From NCBI RefSeq assembly GCF_030757795.1, contig NZ_JAUQWH010000006.1:44405-108404 (forward strand): a stretch of 64,000 bases of DNA. The letters run 5' to 3'. The notes below the pieces were generated by a model. The model ran no database searches, had not been told where the DNA came from, and saw only the letters and a program-made list of their open reading frames with translations. This DNA is from Actinoplanes oryzae. GTDB lineage: Bacteria > Actinomycetota > Actinomycetes > Mycobacteriales > Micromonosporaceae. Shown piece by piece: positions 18,842 through 26,961 of this stretch. How positions within the stretch are numbered: position 1 is the first letter of the stretch; each line of letters starts with the position of its first letter. The position numbers and the translations under genes were made by a program.

Positions 18842-19940
18842 CCCCCATCGCGGCCGGGCTGTGGCCGTCCAGGTCGGGGCGCTCGACGCCGGTGGCCAGG
18901 TCCGCCAGGGCCTCGCCGACGGCCGGGCCGAACTTGAAGCCGTGCCCCGAGCAGGCCGCGCCCACCAGCACGTGCGGGGTGCCCGGCAACTCGCCGATCG
19001 CGAAGCGGTTGCGCGGCGCCATCGTGTAACGGCACGCCACCGAGTCCACCACCGATCCGTCCACGCCGGGCAGGAACGGCGCAGCCAGGGCGGCCAGGCG
19101 CTCGATCTCGGCCGGCTGCGGCGCCCACTGCGCCCGCGACATGTCGTCGCCCGGACCCGGTTCCAGGCCCACCTTGAGCGCGTCGCCGTGGAAGGCCGGG
19201 ATGCCGAAGAGCAGGCCCACGTCCGGGATCGCCACGGAGAAGGCGCCCAGTCCGGGCCGGCCCACCAGCTCCGGGTCGCGGGCCCCGAGGTTGACCGTGA
19301 TGATGCGCTGCACGGTCAGCAGGTCCGCGAACTGCGGCAGCAGCTCGGCGGTCCACGGCCCGGCGCAGACCACGAGCCGGTCGGCGGTCAGATCGCCGTC
19401 GCCGGTGCTGACCCGTACCCCGGAACCGTCCGACTGCCAGGAGGTCACGGTCGCGCCGGTCCGCCGCTGGGCGCCCTCGGCAAGGGCCAGCTTGCGCAGG
19501 TGCGTCAGGGCGGCCGCCGCGTCGATGACGCCGGCCTCCGGGTCGTAGTGCGCCGTCCAGCCCTCGGCCAGCCGCAGCCCGGGGAAGATCAGCGACGCCT
19601 CCTCGAAGCCGACCGTGCGGCCGTTGGGGCTGCGCAGGCCGGGGTCGCCGTCCGAGCGGGCGTAGAGGCCGCCGGTGCGGGTGACCAGCGGCGTGCCCGC
19701 GGCGGCGCTCAGCGCGTCCCACGCCGTGTACGCCCGGTCGACCAGCCCGTCCCAGAACGCCGACGGGTACGACCGGCGGATCATCCGCGTGTGCCCGTGC
19801 GACGACCCCTCCGTGTGCCCGTCGGGGTGCCGGTCGAGCTGCGTCACCCGGATCCCGCGCCGGGCGAGCTGCCAGGTGGCGGCGCTGCCGTGGATCCCGG
19901 CGCCGATCACGATCACGTCAGAGTGGGTGCTGCCGCCCAT
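18831..19940 (-). CDS. FAD-dependent amine oxidase, sarcosine/N-methyltryptophan oxidase type
   Basis: A 369-residue flavoprotein of the DAO family closest in pattern to monomeric sarcosine oxidase and SolA. The dinucleotide site is VIVIGAGIHGSA at the N-terminus, the covalent-FAD cysteine is Cys303 in ACRYTMAP, and the hallmark SGHGFKFGPAVGE follows. It should oxidise an N-methyl or other secondary amine, releasing H2O2 and an aldehyde or keto acid. ATG 19940 lies inside the end of the aminotransferase gene (28-nt overlap), with GAAGGGGG upstream. It is the last gene of the Rieske-led operon. PuuB, the gamma-glutamylputrescine oxidase, has the same fold. Confidence 0.88.
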   Translation of the reverse strand: MGGSTHSDVIVIGAGIHGSAATWQLARRGIRVTQLDRHPDGHTEGSSHGHTRMIRRSYPSAFWDGLVDRAYTAWDALSAAAGTPLVTRTGGLYARSDGDPGLRSPNGRTVGFEEASLIFPGLRLAEGWTAHYDPEAGVIDAAAALTHLRKLALAEGAQRRTGATVTSWQSDGSGVRVSTGDGDLTADRLVVCAGPWTAELLPQFADLLTVQRIITVNLGARDPELVGRPGLGAFSVAIPDVGLLFGIPAFHGDALKVGLEPGPGDDMSRAQWAPQPAEIERLAALAAPFLPGVDGSVVDSVACRYTMAPRNRFAIGELPGTPHVLVGAACSGHGFKFGPAVGEALADLATGVERPDLDGHSPAAMGVTP

Positions 19941-21193
19941 GAGTGCCGGCCCCCTTCCCGCTCGGTCCCGGTCAGTGCCGCCACGAGGGCGTCGAGGTCG
20001 GACTCGTCGTTGTAGACATGCACCGACGCCCGCACCACCGCGTCGATCCCACGCCGGCCCAGGTCCCACTGGCCGTGGCTGGCCGGGACGCTGGTGACGT
20101 GCACCCCGGCCGCGCGCAGGCGCAGCACGGTGGCGCGGGGCTGCTCGCCCTCGCAGACGAAGGTCACGATGCCGCTGGGCGACGCCGCCGGGTCGGTCAC
20201 CCGGATCCCCGGCCGCTCGGCCAGCATCCCGCGCAGGCGGGCGGCGAGTCCGGAAACGTAGGTGTGGACCGCCGGGACGCCCAGCGCCAGCACCTCGTCC
20301 AGCGCCACCCCGAGCCCGAGCCGCAGGGCGTGGGCCGCCTCCCAGGTCTCGTACCGGCGGGCGCCGGGGCCGACCTCCACCTCACGGTCGGCGGACCAGG
20401 TGGCGCCCCGCACGTCGGGGAAGACGGGGTGCATCCGCTCGCGCATCGCGGCGCTGACGTAGAGCAGCCCGGTGCCGCGCGGGGCGCGCAGGAACTTGCG
20501 GCCCGTACCCATGGCGATGTCCACCTGCGCCGCCACGACGTCCAGCGGGAGCTGGCCCAGCGACTGGGTGGCGTCGAGCAGCAGCGGCACGCCGGCCGCC
20601 CGGGTGAGCGCGCCGATCCGCGCCACCGGCTCGACCAGCCCCGACGAGGTCGGCACGTGGGCGACCGTGACCAGGGCGGCGGGCGTGCGCAGGCACTTCT
20701 CCAGCGCGTCGAGGTCCGTGCCCCCGGCCGCGTCGACCGGCAGCACCTCGACCGTGACGCCGTCGCGGCGGGCGCGGTCGAGCAGGTGCATGGCGGAGCT
20801 GACATAGCTGGACGCGGCGGCGAGCACCCGGCTGCCCGGGGGCAGGGCCAGCGCGTCCATGGCCCGGTGCCAGGCGACGGTGGCGCTCTCGACCAGCGCG
20901 ATGTCCTCCGGCTGGGCGCCGATCAGCGCGGCGGCCTTGGCGTACACCGCGTCGTGCCGGCCCCGCGCCACCTCCGCCGCCTCGTAGCCGCCCATGCGGG
21001 CCTCGAGCTCGAGGTGCTCGATGACCGTGCGCAGGACGGCCTCGCTGGGCAGGGAGGCCCCCGCGGAGTTCAGGTGCCGCGCGTGCCGCATGCCGAGGGT
21101 GGCCTCCCGCAGCGCCGGGACGTCCAGGCCGCCACTCGGCGCCGGGATGTCCAAGCCCCCGCCCGGCGCCGGGATGCCCAAGCCCCCGCTCAC
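19913..21193 (-). CDS. Class V aminotransferase-fold PLP enzyme
   Basis: A 426-residue PLP enzyme of the cysteine-desulfurase/isopenicillin-epimerase branch. Fold marks are LNSAGASLPSEAV, TVAHVPTSSGLVEPV, LLLDATQSLGQLPLD and the Schiff-base lysine in MGTGRKFLRAPRGTG. Possible reactions are transamination, desulfuration or C-N/C-S lysis; the sequence alone does not decide. GTG 21193 makes a GTGA overlap with the aldehyde dehydrogenase stop. The first ~27 residues are a triplicated Gly/Pro segment produced by a 27-bp repeat, outside the conserved fold, so the true start could also be downstream near VPALREATLG. Confidence 0.8.
   Translation of the reverse strand: MSGGLGIPAPGGGLDIPAPSGGLDVPALREATLGMRHARHLNSAGASLPSEAVLRTVIEHLELEARMGGYEAAEVARGRHDAVYAKAAALIGAQPEDIALVESATVAWHRAMDALALPPGSRVLAAASSYVSSAMHLLDRARRDGVTVEVLPVDAAGGTDLDALEKCLRTPAALVTVAHVPTSSGLVEPVARIGALTRAAGVPLLLDATQSLGQLPLDVVAAQVDIAMGTGRKFLRAPRGTGLLYVSAAMRERMHPVFPDVRGATWSADREVEVGPGARRYETWEAAHALRLGLGVALDEVLALGVPAVHTYVSGLAARLRGMLAERPGIRVTDPAASPSGIVTFVCEGEQPRATVLRLRAAGVHVTSVPASHGQWDLGRRGIDAVVRASVHVYNDESDLDALVAALTGTEREGGRHSWAAAPTLT
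21112..21192. repeat. 27-bp tandem repeat coding the enzyme's N-terminal extension
   Basis: GCGCCGGGA recurs at 21112, 21139 and 21166, giving three in-frame copies that encode a nine-residue GGLDIPAPx-type unit. The unit lies exactly at the start of the class V enzyme and next to the aldehyde dehydrogenase stop. Confidence 0.75.
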
Positions 21194-22635
21194 AGGGCGA
21201 TCACCACGCCCTTGCTCTCGCAGAAGGACTTCAGCGCCTCGTCGCCCAGGTCGCGGCCCAGGCCCGAGTCGCCGACGCCGCCGAAGGACAGGGCCGGGTC
21301 GAAGATGTTGTACGTGTTCACCCACACCGTCCCGCAGTGCAGGGCGGCCGCCATCCGGTGCGCCCGGGACAGGTCCCGCGTCCACACGCCGGCCGCCAGC
21401 CCGTACGAGGTGTCGTTGGCGATGGCGAGCGCCTCGGCCTCGTCCTCGAACGTGATGACCCCGGCCACCGGCCCGAAGATCTCCTCGCGGGCGATGGTCA
21501 TGTCATTGGTGACGCCTGTGAACAGCGTGGGGGACACGAAGTAGCCCGGCCGGTCCGGCACGTCCCCGCCGGTGGCCAGGGTCGCGCCCTCCTCGACGCC
21601 CTTGGCGATGTAGCTCAGCACGATCTGCCGCTGCTCCTCGGAGACCAGCGGGCCGACCGAGATACCGCCGTCGAGGCCGTTGCCCACGGGCACCTTCTCG
21701 GTGGCGGCGGCGAGGCGCTGGTACATCTCGTCGGCGATGGACTTCTGCACCAGCAGGCGGCTGCCGGCCGTACACATCTGGCCGGAGTGCCCGAACGACG
21801 CGCGCATCGCCGTCGCCACGGCCGCGTCCAGGTCGGCGTCCTCGAAGATGATGTTCGGGCTCTTGCCGCCGAGCTCCAGGGTGAGCCGCTTGGTGGTCGC
21901 GGCGGCCGACGCCATGACCCGGCGGCCCACCTCGGTGGATCCGGTGAAGGATACCTTGGCCACCCCGGGGTGCGCGACCAGCGCGGCGCCGACCTCCCCG
22001 TCGCCGGTGAGCACGTTGAGCACGCCGGCGGGCAGCCCGGCCTCCTCGCACAGCGCGGCGAGGCGCAGCATGGTCAGCGGCGTCTGCTCGGCCGGCTTGA
22101 CCACGACCGTGCAGCCCGCGGCGAGCGCCGGGGCGAGCTTGTGCGCCGCCGTCATGATCGGGAAGTTCCACGGCAGGATCAGCGCGACCACGCCCACCGG
22201 CTCCAGGACCGTGTAGACGTGGTGCGAGCCGCCGTCGATCGGCGTCACGGTGCCGGTCAGCCGGCTCGGGGCGCCCGCGAAGTGCCGGAAGTCCTTGGCG
22301 CTGAAGAGCGTGTCCGCCCGGGACCGCTCGATCGGCTTGCCGTTGTCCCTGGTCTCCAGCACGGCCAGCTCCTCGAGGTTCGCCTCGATGAGGTCGGCGA
22401 TGCGGCTCAGGATCCGGGTGCGCTCCAGCGGGGCGAGCCCGCTCCAGCGGCGGTCGGCGTGCGCCCCGGCGGCGGCGGCCACGGCGGCGTCGACGTCCGC
22501 GGGATCGGCCTGGGCCACGCGCGTGAGCACTTCGCCGCTGGCCGGATCCAGCACGGGGAACGTCGCCCGGGTGCCGGGCGCGATCCACTCGCCGCCGATC
22601 AGGAACGGCTCCTCAGAAGAGATCGAAGTATTCAC
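21190..22635 (-). CDS. NAD(P)-dependent aldehyde dehydrogenase
   Basis: A 481-residue aldehyde dehydrogenase with every active-site element: Asn157 in PWNFP, Glu254 in LELGGKS and the nucleophile Cys288 in GQMCTAG, plus the cofactor loop FTGSTEVGRRV. Length is standard. It oxidises the aldehyde made by an amine oxidase to the acid, the same role PuuC has in putrescine breakdown. Its start overlaps the end of the glutamine-synthetase-like gene by 23 nt and its stop overlaps the class V gene in GTGA, so it is tightly coupled to both. Confidence 0.93.
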   Translation of the reverse strand: MNTSISSEEPFLIGGEWIAPGTRATFPVLDPASGEVLTRVAQADPADVDAAVAAAAGAHADRRWSGLAPLERTRILSRIADLIEANLEELAVLETRDNGKPIERSRADTLFSAKDFRHFAGAPSRLTGTVTPIDGGSHHVYTVLEPVGVVALILPWNFPIMTAAHKLAPALAAGCTVVVKPAEQTPLTMLRLAALCEEAGLPAGVLNVLTGDGEVGAALVAHPGVAKVSFTGSTEVGRRVMASAAATTKRLTLELGGKSPNIIFEDADLDAAVATAMRASFGHSGQMCTAGSRLLVQKSIADEMYQRLAAATEKVPVGNGLDGGISVGPLVSEEQRQIVLSYIAKGVEEGATLATGGDVPDRPGYFVSPTLFTGVTNDMTIAREEIFGPVAGVITFEDEAEALAIANDTSYGLAAGVWTRDLSRAHRMAAALHCGTVWVNTYNIFDPALSFGGVGDSGLGRDLGDEALKSFCESKGVVIAL

Positions 22636-24127
22636 GCTGCTCCCAATCGGATACGTGGGCGAGGTATCGGGCGAACTCGTCGCGCTTGAGGTGGGCGTAC
22701 CACGCCACCACCTCGGGGCCGAGCGCTTCGCCGAAAACGGGGTCGGCCTCCAGGGCGGCGACCGCCTCGACGAGACTCGCCGGCAGCTTGTCCGCGGCGG
22801 TCGCGTAGGGATCCGTCACCGGGGCGGGCGGATCCAGCTTGCGGGTCAGGCCGTCCAGGCCGCTGATCACCTGCGAGGCGATGTAGAGGTACGGGTTGGC
22901 GGCCGGCTCGCCGCCGCGGTTCTCCACGCGGACGCCCGCGTCCTGGCCGCCGCCGACCACCCGGACCATCGCGCCCTTGTTGTCGGCGCCCCAGCAGATC
23001 CGGTCCGGCGCCAGGGAGAAGGCCCGGTAGCGCTTGTATCCGTTCACCGTGGGAGTGGTGAACGCCGCCGCGGCCTTCGCGTGCTCCAGGATCCCGGCGA
23101 GATAGTGCCGCGCCGTGTCGCTCATGAGCCGAGGGTCGTCGAAGACCGCTTCCCCCGTACGCACATCGCGCAGCGACTGGTGCAGATGCCAGCCCGCGGA
23201 GGCCCCGTTCGCCCCGGCCGGCCGCGCCATGAAGGTCGCGTGGTGCCCGGTGCGCCGGGCCAGCTGCCGGATCGCCGAGCGCGTCAGGATCACGTCGTCG
23301 GCGGCCCGCGCCGCGTCGGCCGCCTGCAGCGTGATCTCCAGCTGGTTCGGGCCGAACTCCAGCTCCACCGAGCGCAGCGGCAGGTCCAGCGCGTGCAGCC
23401 CGCGCTGGAAGGTGTGCACCAGGTCGTCGACCCGGTCCAGGCCCTCCTCCAGCAGCAGCTGCGAGCCGGTGCTGATCGGGCCCACCAGCGGCGCCCGGCC
23501 CGGCGTGCCCGGCATGCCGGTGCGGTCGTCGGTCAGCGCGCCCTCGGTGTCGCGGAAGACGTGGAACTCCAGCTCGACGCCGACCGTCATCGCGTAGCCG
23601 GTGTCGCGCAGCCGCTCCAGCTGCCGGCGCAGGATGCTCCGGCCGCAGAAGGGCACCGCCGAGCCGTCCGGGAAGCGCAGGTCGCACAGGATCCAGCCGG
23701 TCTTCGGCGCCCACGGCAGCACCCGGAAGGTCGTCGGGTCCGGGACCAGCACGATGTCGCCGGCGCCGGAGAAGCCGTCCACGCCCACGCCGGTGTCCGC
23801 GCTGAACACCCCGAACGCCGAGCGCCCGGAGGTGTCCTTGAGCAGCAGCGAGCTGGGCGCGGTGACGCCGGAGCGCAGGGCGCCGGGCAGGGCGGCACGG
23901 GTCAGCGTCTTGCCGTGCAGCACGCCGTGCTGGTCGGCGAACGAGAATCGGACCAGCTCCAGCCCCAGCTCGTCGACGACCCGGCGCACCTGGCCGGCCG
24001 CCGCGAACTGCGCCTCGCTCCACAGGTCGTGCCGGTCGATGAACCCGCCGCGGTCGGCGGCGAGCAGCGGGCGGGCGTTCCAGCCGCCGCCGCCCTCGGC
24101 GACGTCCCGCTCGTCGGTGCTAGGCAT
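22613..24127 (-). CDS. Glutamine-synthetase-like gamma-glutamylamine ligase (PuuA type)
   Basis: A 504-residue member of the glutamine synthetase fold: an N-terminal beta-grasp part with FADQHGVLHGKTL, then the catalytic domain with VGVELEFHVF, LEITLQAADAA, AGWHLHQSLR and AFSLAPDRICWGADNKGA. The type lacks the adenylylation loop of true GlnA and belongs with ligases that join glutamate to amines (putrescine, isopropylamine, aniline, ethanolamine). It follows the Rieske oxygenase with an 8-nt overlap and precedes the aldehyde dehydrogenase. A housekeeping role in ammonia assimilation is unlikely in this setting. Confidence 0.88.
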   Translation of the reverse strand: MPSTDERDVAEGGGGWNARPLLAADRGGFIDRHDLWSEAQFAAAGQVRRVVDELGLELVRFSFADQHGVLHGKTLTRAALPGALRSGVTAPSSLLLKDTSGRSAFGVFSADTGVGVDGFSGAGDIVLVPDPTTFRVLPWAPKTGWILCDLRFPDGSAVPFCGRSILRRQLERLRDTGYAMTVGVELEFHVFRDTEGALTDDRTGMPGTPGRAPLVGPISTGSQLLLEEGLDRVDDLVHTFQRGLHALDLPLRSVELEFGPNQLEITLQAADAARAADDVILTRSAIRQLARRTGHHATFMARPAGANGASAGWHLHQSLRDVRTGEAVFDDPRLMSDTARHYLAGILEHAKAAAAFTTPTVNGYKRYRAFSLAPDRICWGADNKGAMVRVVGGGQDAGVRVENRGGEPAANPYLYIASQVISGLDGLTRKLDPPAPVTDPYATAADKLPASLVEAVAALEADPVFGEALGPEVVAWYAHLKRDEFARYLAHVSDWEQREYFDLF

Positions 24128-25436
24128 CCGTCGCCGCCCAGGGGGACTTCTGCCGGCGCTCGTTCTCGCGCTGCCGCCAGGTCTGCTCCCACGTCTCGGT
24201 GGGCGCCACGGTGTCCACGGCGAGGGGACCGGTCAGCGCGGCCGCGGTGGTCGCATCCACGGCCCGGGCCGGGATCGAGCCGCCGTTCTCGAACGCCTCG
24301 ATCGCCTTGAGCAGCATCCGCCTGTTCGCCGTCACGGCCCGGTCGGAGACGCCGAGGCGCTCGGTCGTGCGGTCCTGGATGCGCCCCATGCTCTCCACGG
24401 CCCACTGGTCGTGGACGTTGATGTCCAGACCCATCCCCGTGTACGTGAGATCGCGCTGCTCGGCCGGGTCGTAGCCCCAGTTGTTGGAGCGGTTGCGCAG
24501 CGGCCGGTAGTCGGGCAGCGACACCTCCTTGAGCCGCTGCTCGAGCAGGGTCGCCTTGTCGGTCTCCTCGGCGAAGTCGTACCAGATCATGTACCAGTAG
24601 TGGTTCTCGTCGTCGATCGGCACGTGCCACTGGATGAAGACCTTGGAGTTGCCGAAGGGCACCACGAACGCGTTCGGGAACACGAGGTTGGTGATGCGCA
24701 CGTGGCGCACCTCCTCGGTCAGCTGCCGGATCGCGTAGACGCGCAGCCCGTGCTCGGCCGTCTCCACCTCGATGTCGGGGCGGTTGCTGTCGCCGACGAG
24801 CATCGACAGCTTCTTGCCGGTGCCCTCGACGATCTCGCTGAACTGCTGGCCGTACACCTCGCGGGGGTCCTCGTCGATGAACTTGTGCAGGAAGCTGACG
24901 TGGGACGGGTCGATGCCGCCCTCCACGCCCTGCAGCCAGTTGCACTCCCACAGGCCCTTGAAGGCGAAGGTGTACTCCTCCGGGGCCTGGAACGCGTCGT
25001 AGTGCGGGAACGGCGGCGGCTCCCCGTCGCCCAGGTAGGCGAAGACGATGCCGTTGCGCTCGACGCACGGATAGCTCGGGATCGTGATCTTGTCGGCGAA
25101 ACGGCTGTGCGCCGGCTCGGCGGGCTGCTCCTTGCACCGCCCGTCCGGCCCGTAGAGCCAGCCGTGGTAGAGGCAGCGCAGGCCGCCGTCCTCATGCCGG
25201 CCGTAGGCGAGGTCGACGCCGCGGTGCGCGCAGAACCGGCCGACCAGCGCCCAGCCCCCGTCGTCGCGGCGGAACAGGACCAGGTCCTCGCTCATCAGCC
25301 GGACCGGCTTGACCGGGCGCTCGGGCGGCATCTCGGACACCAGCGCCGCGGGCTGCCAGTAGGCCCGCATGAGCCTGCCGAGCGGCGTGCCGGGCCCGGT
25401 CCGGGTCACCCGCTCATTGTCCTCGGGCTTGAGCAA
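24120..25436 (-). CDS. Rieske non-heme iron oxygenase, one-subunit demethylase/dealkylase type
   Basis: A 438-residue oxygenase. The Rieske cluster ligands are Cys69, His71, Cys88 and His91 (C-x-H-x16-C-x2-H). The mononuclear iron motif is Asp176-x2-His179-x4-His184 in GIDPSHVSFLH. Its size and the SRPBCC domain resemble phenoxybenzoate/LigXa-type and other O- or N-dealkylating oxygenases rather than two-subunit ring dioxygenases. Start is TTG 25436, directed by GGAGG six bases upstream; no ATG or GTG fits. It is the first gene of the operon, with the operator ending 31 bp before the start. No ferredoxin or reductase gene is in the window, so its electron donor must come from elsewhere. Confidence 0.9.
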   Translation of the reverse strand: MLKPEDNERVTRTGPGTPLGRLMRAYWQPAALVSEMPPERPVKPVRLMSEDLVLFRRDDGGWALVGRFCAHRGVDLAYGRHEDGGLRCLYHGWLYGPDGRCKEQPAEPAHSRFADKITIPSYPCVERNGIVFAYLGDGEPPPFPHYDAFQAPEEYTFAFKGLWECNWLQGVEGGIDPSHVSFLHKFIDEDPREVYGQQFSEIVEGTGKKLSMLVGDSNRPDIEVETAEHGLRVYAIRQLTEEVRHVRITNLVFPNAFVVPFGNSKVFIQWHVPIDDENHYWYMIWYDFAEETDKATLLEQRLKEVSLPDYRPLRNRSNNWGYDPAEQRDLTYTGMGLDINVHDQWAVESMGRIQDRTTERLGVSDRAVTANRRMLLKAIEAFENGGSIPARAVDATTAAALTGPLAVDTVAPTETWEQTWRQRENERRQKSPWAATDA

Positions 25437-25466
25437 GACCCACCTCCCGTATCCATCAGCTGCAAG

Positions 25467-25478
25467 ATTGGATCCAAT
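25467..25478. promoter_or_regulatory. ATTGGATCCAAT operator, Rieske operon
   Basis: A perfect 12-bp palindrome 31 bp upstream of the TTG start, flanked by TGCAAG on the left and ACTTGCA on the right, which nearly extends the dyad to 25 bp. Bound protein here would cover the start of transcription. Confidence 0.7.
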
Positions 25479-25518
25479 ACTTGCACGATGGGGTGCGGTT
25501 AGGCCATCCCTGGATTCG

Positions 25519-26202
25519 TTACAAGCTCTTTTCGGCGGCTGCCGGAGCGGTCCCGGGGCGCGGTTCCCCGGCGGCGGGCCGCTTCGCCAGGGCCCGGTCG
25601 AGGCCCACCAGGGCAGCACCGAGGGCGTAGATGCCGATGCCCAGCGCGAGCATCCACAGGGCGACGCCCGTGCCGCCCTTGCCGGCCGGGTCGAGGAAGA
25701 AGTACGGATAACGGGTCGTGGCCGCCGGGAGCAGGGCGGCGCGGAGCTCGGAGAGGAGGGCGTACCCGAGCGGGAAGAGCAACCACGCGGGCAGCTCACG
25801 CCAGGCCGGCACCCGCCGGGGCCCGAACATGACCCAGTCGGCCAGCACCATGACCGGCACCACGTAGTGGACCAGGAACGTGGACCGCTCGGCCAGCACC
25901 TCGGCCGGGTCGCCGCCCACCAGGCCGGGCAGCGGGTTGGCGCCGTCGTTGAGCAGGAAGTGCGCCACCAGGCCGGTGACGAGGATCCACGCCGTCACCG
26001 GGCCGCGCAGCCGCGGCGCCGCGATCGCGGGCGAGTCGCGCCGGATCATCCAGTAGACGGCCGCGCCGAAGTAGCCGGCCACGACGAGGTTGCTCTGGGT
26101 CGTGTAGTAGACGATCCGGCTGTCCCCCGCCCACAGCCCGGTGACGCCCGCCGCCACGATCAGTGCCCGCCACCACAGCTCGGGCCGTCCCCAGATCCGC
26201 AT
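25519..26202 (-). CDS. Pr6Pr-family integral membrane protein
   Basis: A 227-residue membrane protein with about six hydrophobic helices (YTTQSNLVVAGYFGAAVYWM, LVHYVVPVMVLADWVMFGP, ALWMLALGIGIYALGAAL). The YYTTQSNLV element and overall layout match the FAR-17a/AIG1-like Pr6Pr family, which has no settled role in bacteria. ATG 26202 is preferred to 26220 because GGGAGG lies six bases before it. It is transcribed toward the Rieske operon promoter and is not obviously part of the pathway. Confidence 0.75.
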   Translation of the reverse strand: MRIWGRPELWWRALIVAAGVTGLWAGDSRIVYYTTQSNLVVAGYFGAAVYWMIRRDSPAIAAPRLRGPVTAWILVTGLVAHFLLNDGANPLPGLVGGDPAEVLAERSTFLVHYVVPVMVLADWVMFGPRRVPAWRELPAWLLFPLGYALLSELRAALLPAATTRYPYFFLDPAGKGGTGVALWMLALGIGIYALGAALVGLDRALAKRPAAGEPRPGTAPAAAEKSL

Positions 26203-26269
26203 ACCGCGCCTCCCGTACATCGGCGATCAAGTATGCCCGCGCTCGCGCCGGACCCTTAGGGTTCGGGGC

Positions 26270-26911
26270 ATGGATGCGTTCGACTCCCTGCGCCTCGATG
26301 CCGTGCCCGACCACGAGGCGCTGCGGCGCGTCTACGCCCTCCCCGGCGACGCGGCCGTCCGCAAGCAGACGACCGAGCTCACCGAGGAGACCCGGCGCCT
26401 CGTCGCCTGCGCCTCGCTGGTCCTGATCGCCAGCGTGGACGCGGAGGGCAACTGTGACGTCTCCCCGCGCGGCGGCCCGGCCGGGTTCGTCACCGTCCTG
26501 GACCCGCGGACCGTGGCGATCCCCGACGCGACCGGCAACAAGCGGCTGGACACCTGGCAGAACGTCATCGCGACCGGCCGGGCCGGGCTGCTCTTCGTCG
26601 TCCCGGGCCGCACCACGACGCTGCGGATGAACGGCCGCGCCTGCGTCTCCACCCGTCCGGAGCTGCTGTCCCGGCTGACCGCCGTGGGCAAGCCGCCGGC
26701 CAGCGCCCTGGTGCTGGGCATCGACGAGGTCTACCCGCACTGCCCCAAGTCCCTGATGCGCGGCGGCGTCTGGCAGCCGGACTCGTGGCTGCCGCCGGAG
26801 GCTCAGCCGGCCTCCGCCGAGGTGACACTCGCCCAACTGCGGATGCCCGGGCTGACGATCGCCGACATCCAGCGTACGGAGGCGGAAGCGCTCAAGTACC
26901 GCTACGAATAG
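26270..26911 (+). CDS. Pyridoxamine-phosphate-oxidase-like FMN protein
   Basis: A 213-residue split-barrel flavoprotein of the MSMEG_1061-like PPOX group. Marks are LIASVDAEGNCDVSPRGGPAG, IPDATGNKRLDTWQN and the C-terminal HCPKSLMRGGVW that contributes to the flavin pocket. Such proteins reduce or bind F420/FMN-linked substrates; the reaction is not known. It starts at ATG 26270, 67 bp from the divergent Pr6Pr gene, and is followed 50 bp later by an amidohydrolase on the same strand. Confidence 0.85.
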   Translation: MDAFDSLRLDAVPDHEALRRVYALPGDAAVRKQTTELTEETRRLVACASLVLIASVDAEGNCDVSPRGGPAGFVTVLDPRTVAIPDATGNKRLDTWQNVIATGRAGLLFVVPGRTTTLRMNGRACVSTRPELLSRLTAVGKPPASALVLGIDEVYPHCPKSLMRGGVWQPDSWLPPEAQPASAEVTLAQLRMPGLTIADIQRTEAEALKYRYE

Positions 26912-26961
26912 CGGGACCTCGACGGGTCGCCCCCGGCCCGCGGCGGGGCATCATCGACGGC

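Noticed and set aside
22613..24127. Housekeeping glutamine synthetase
   Set aside because: Context in an amine operon and absence of the GlnA adenylylation loop favour a gamma-glutamylamine ligase.
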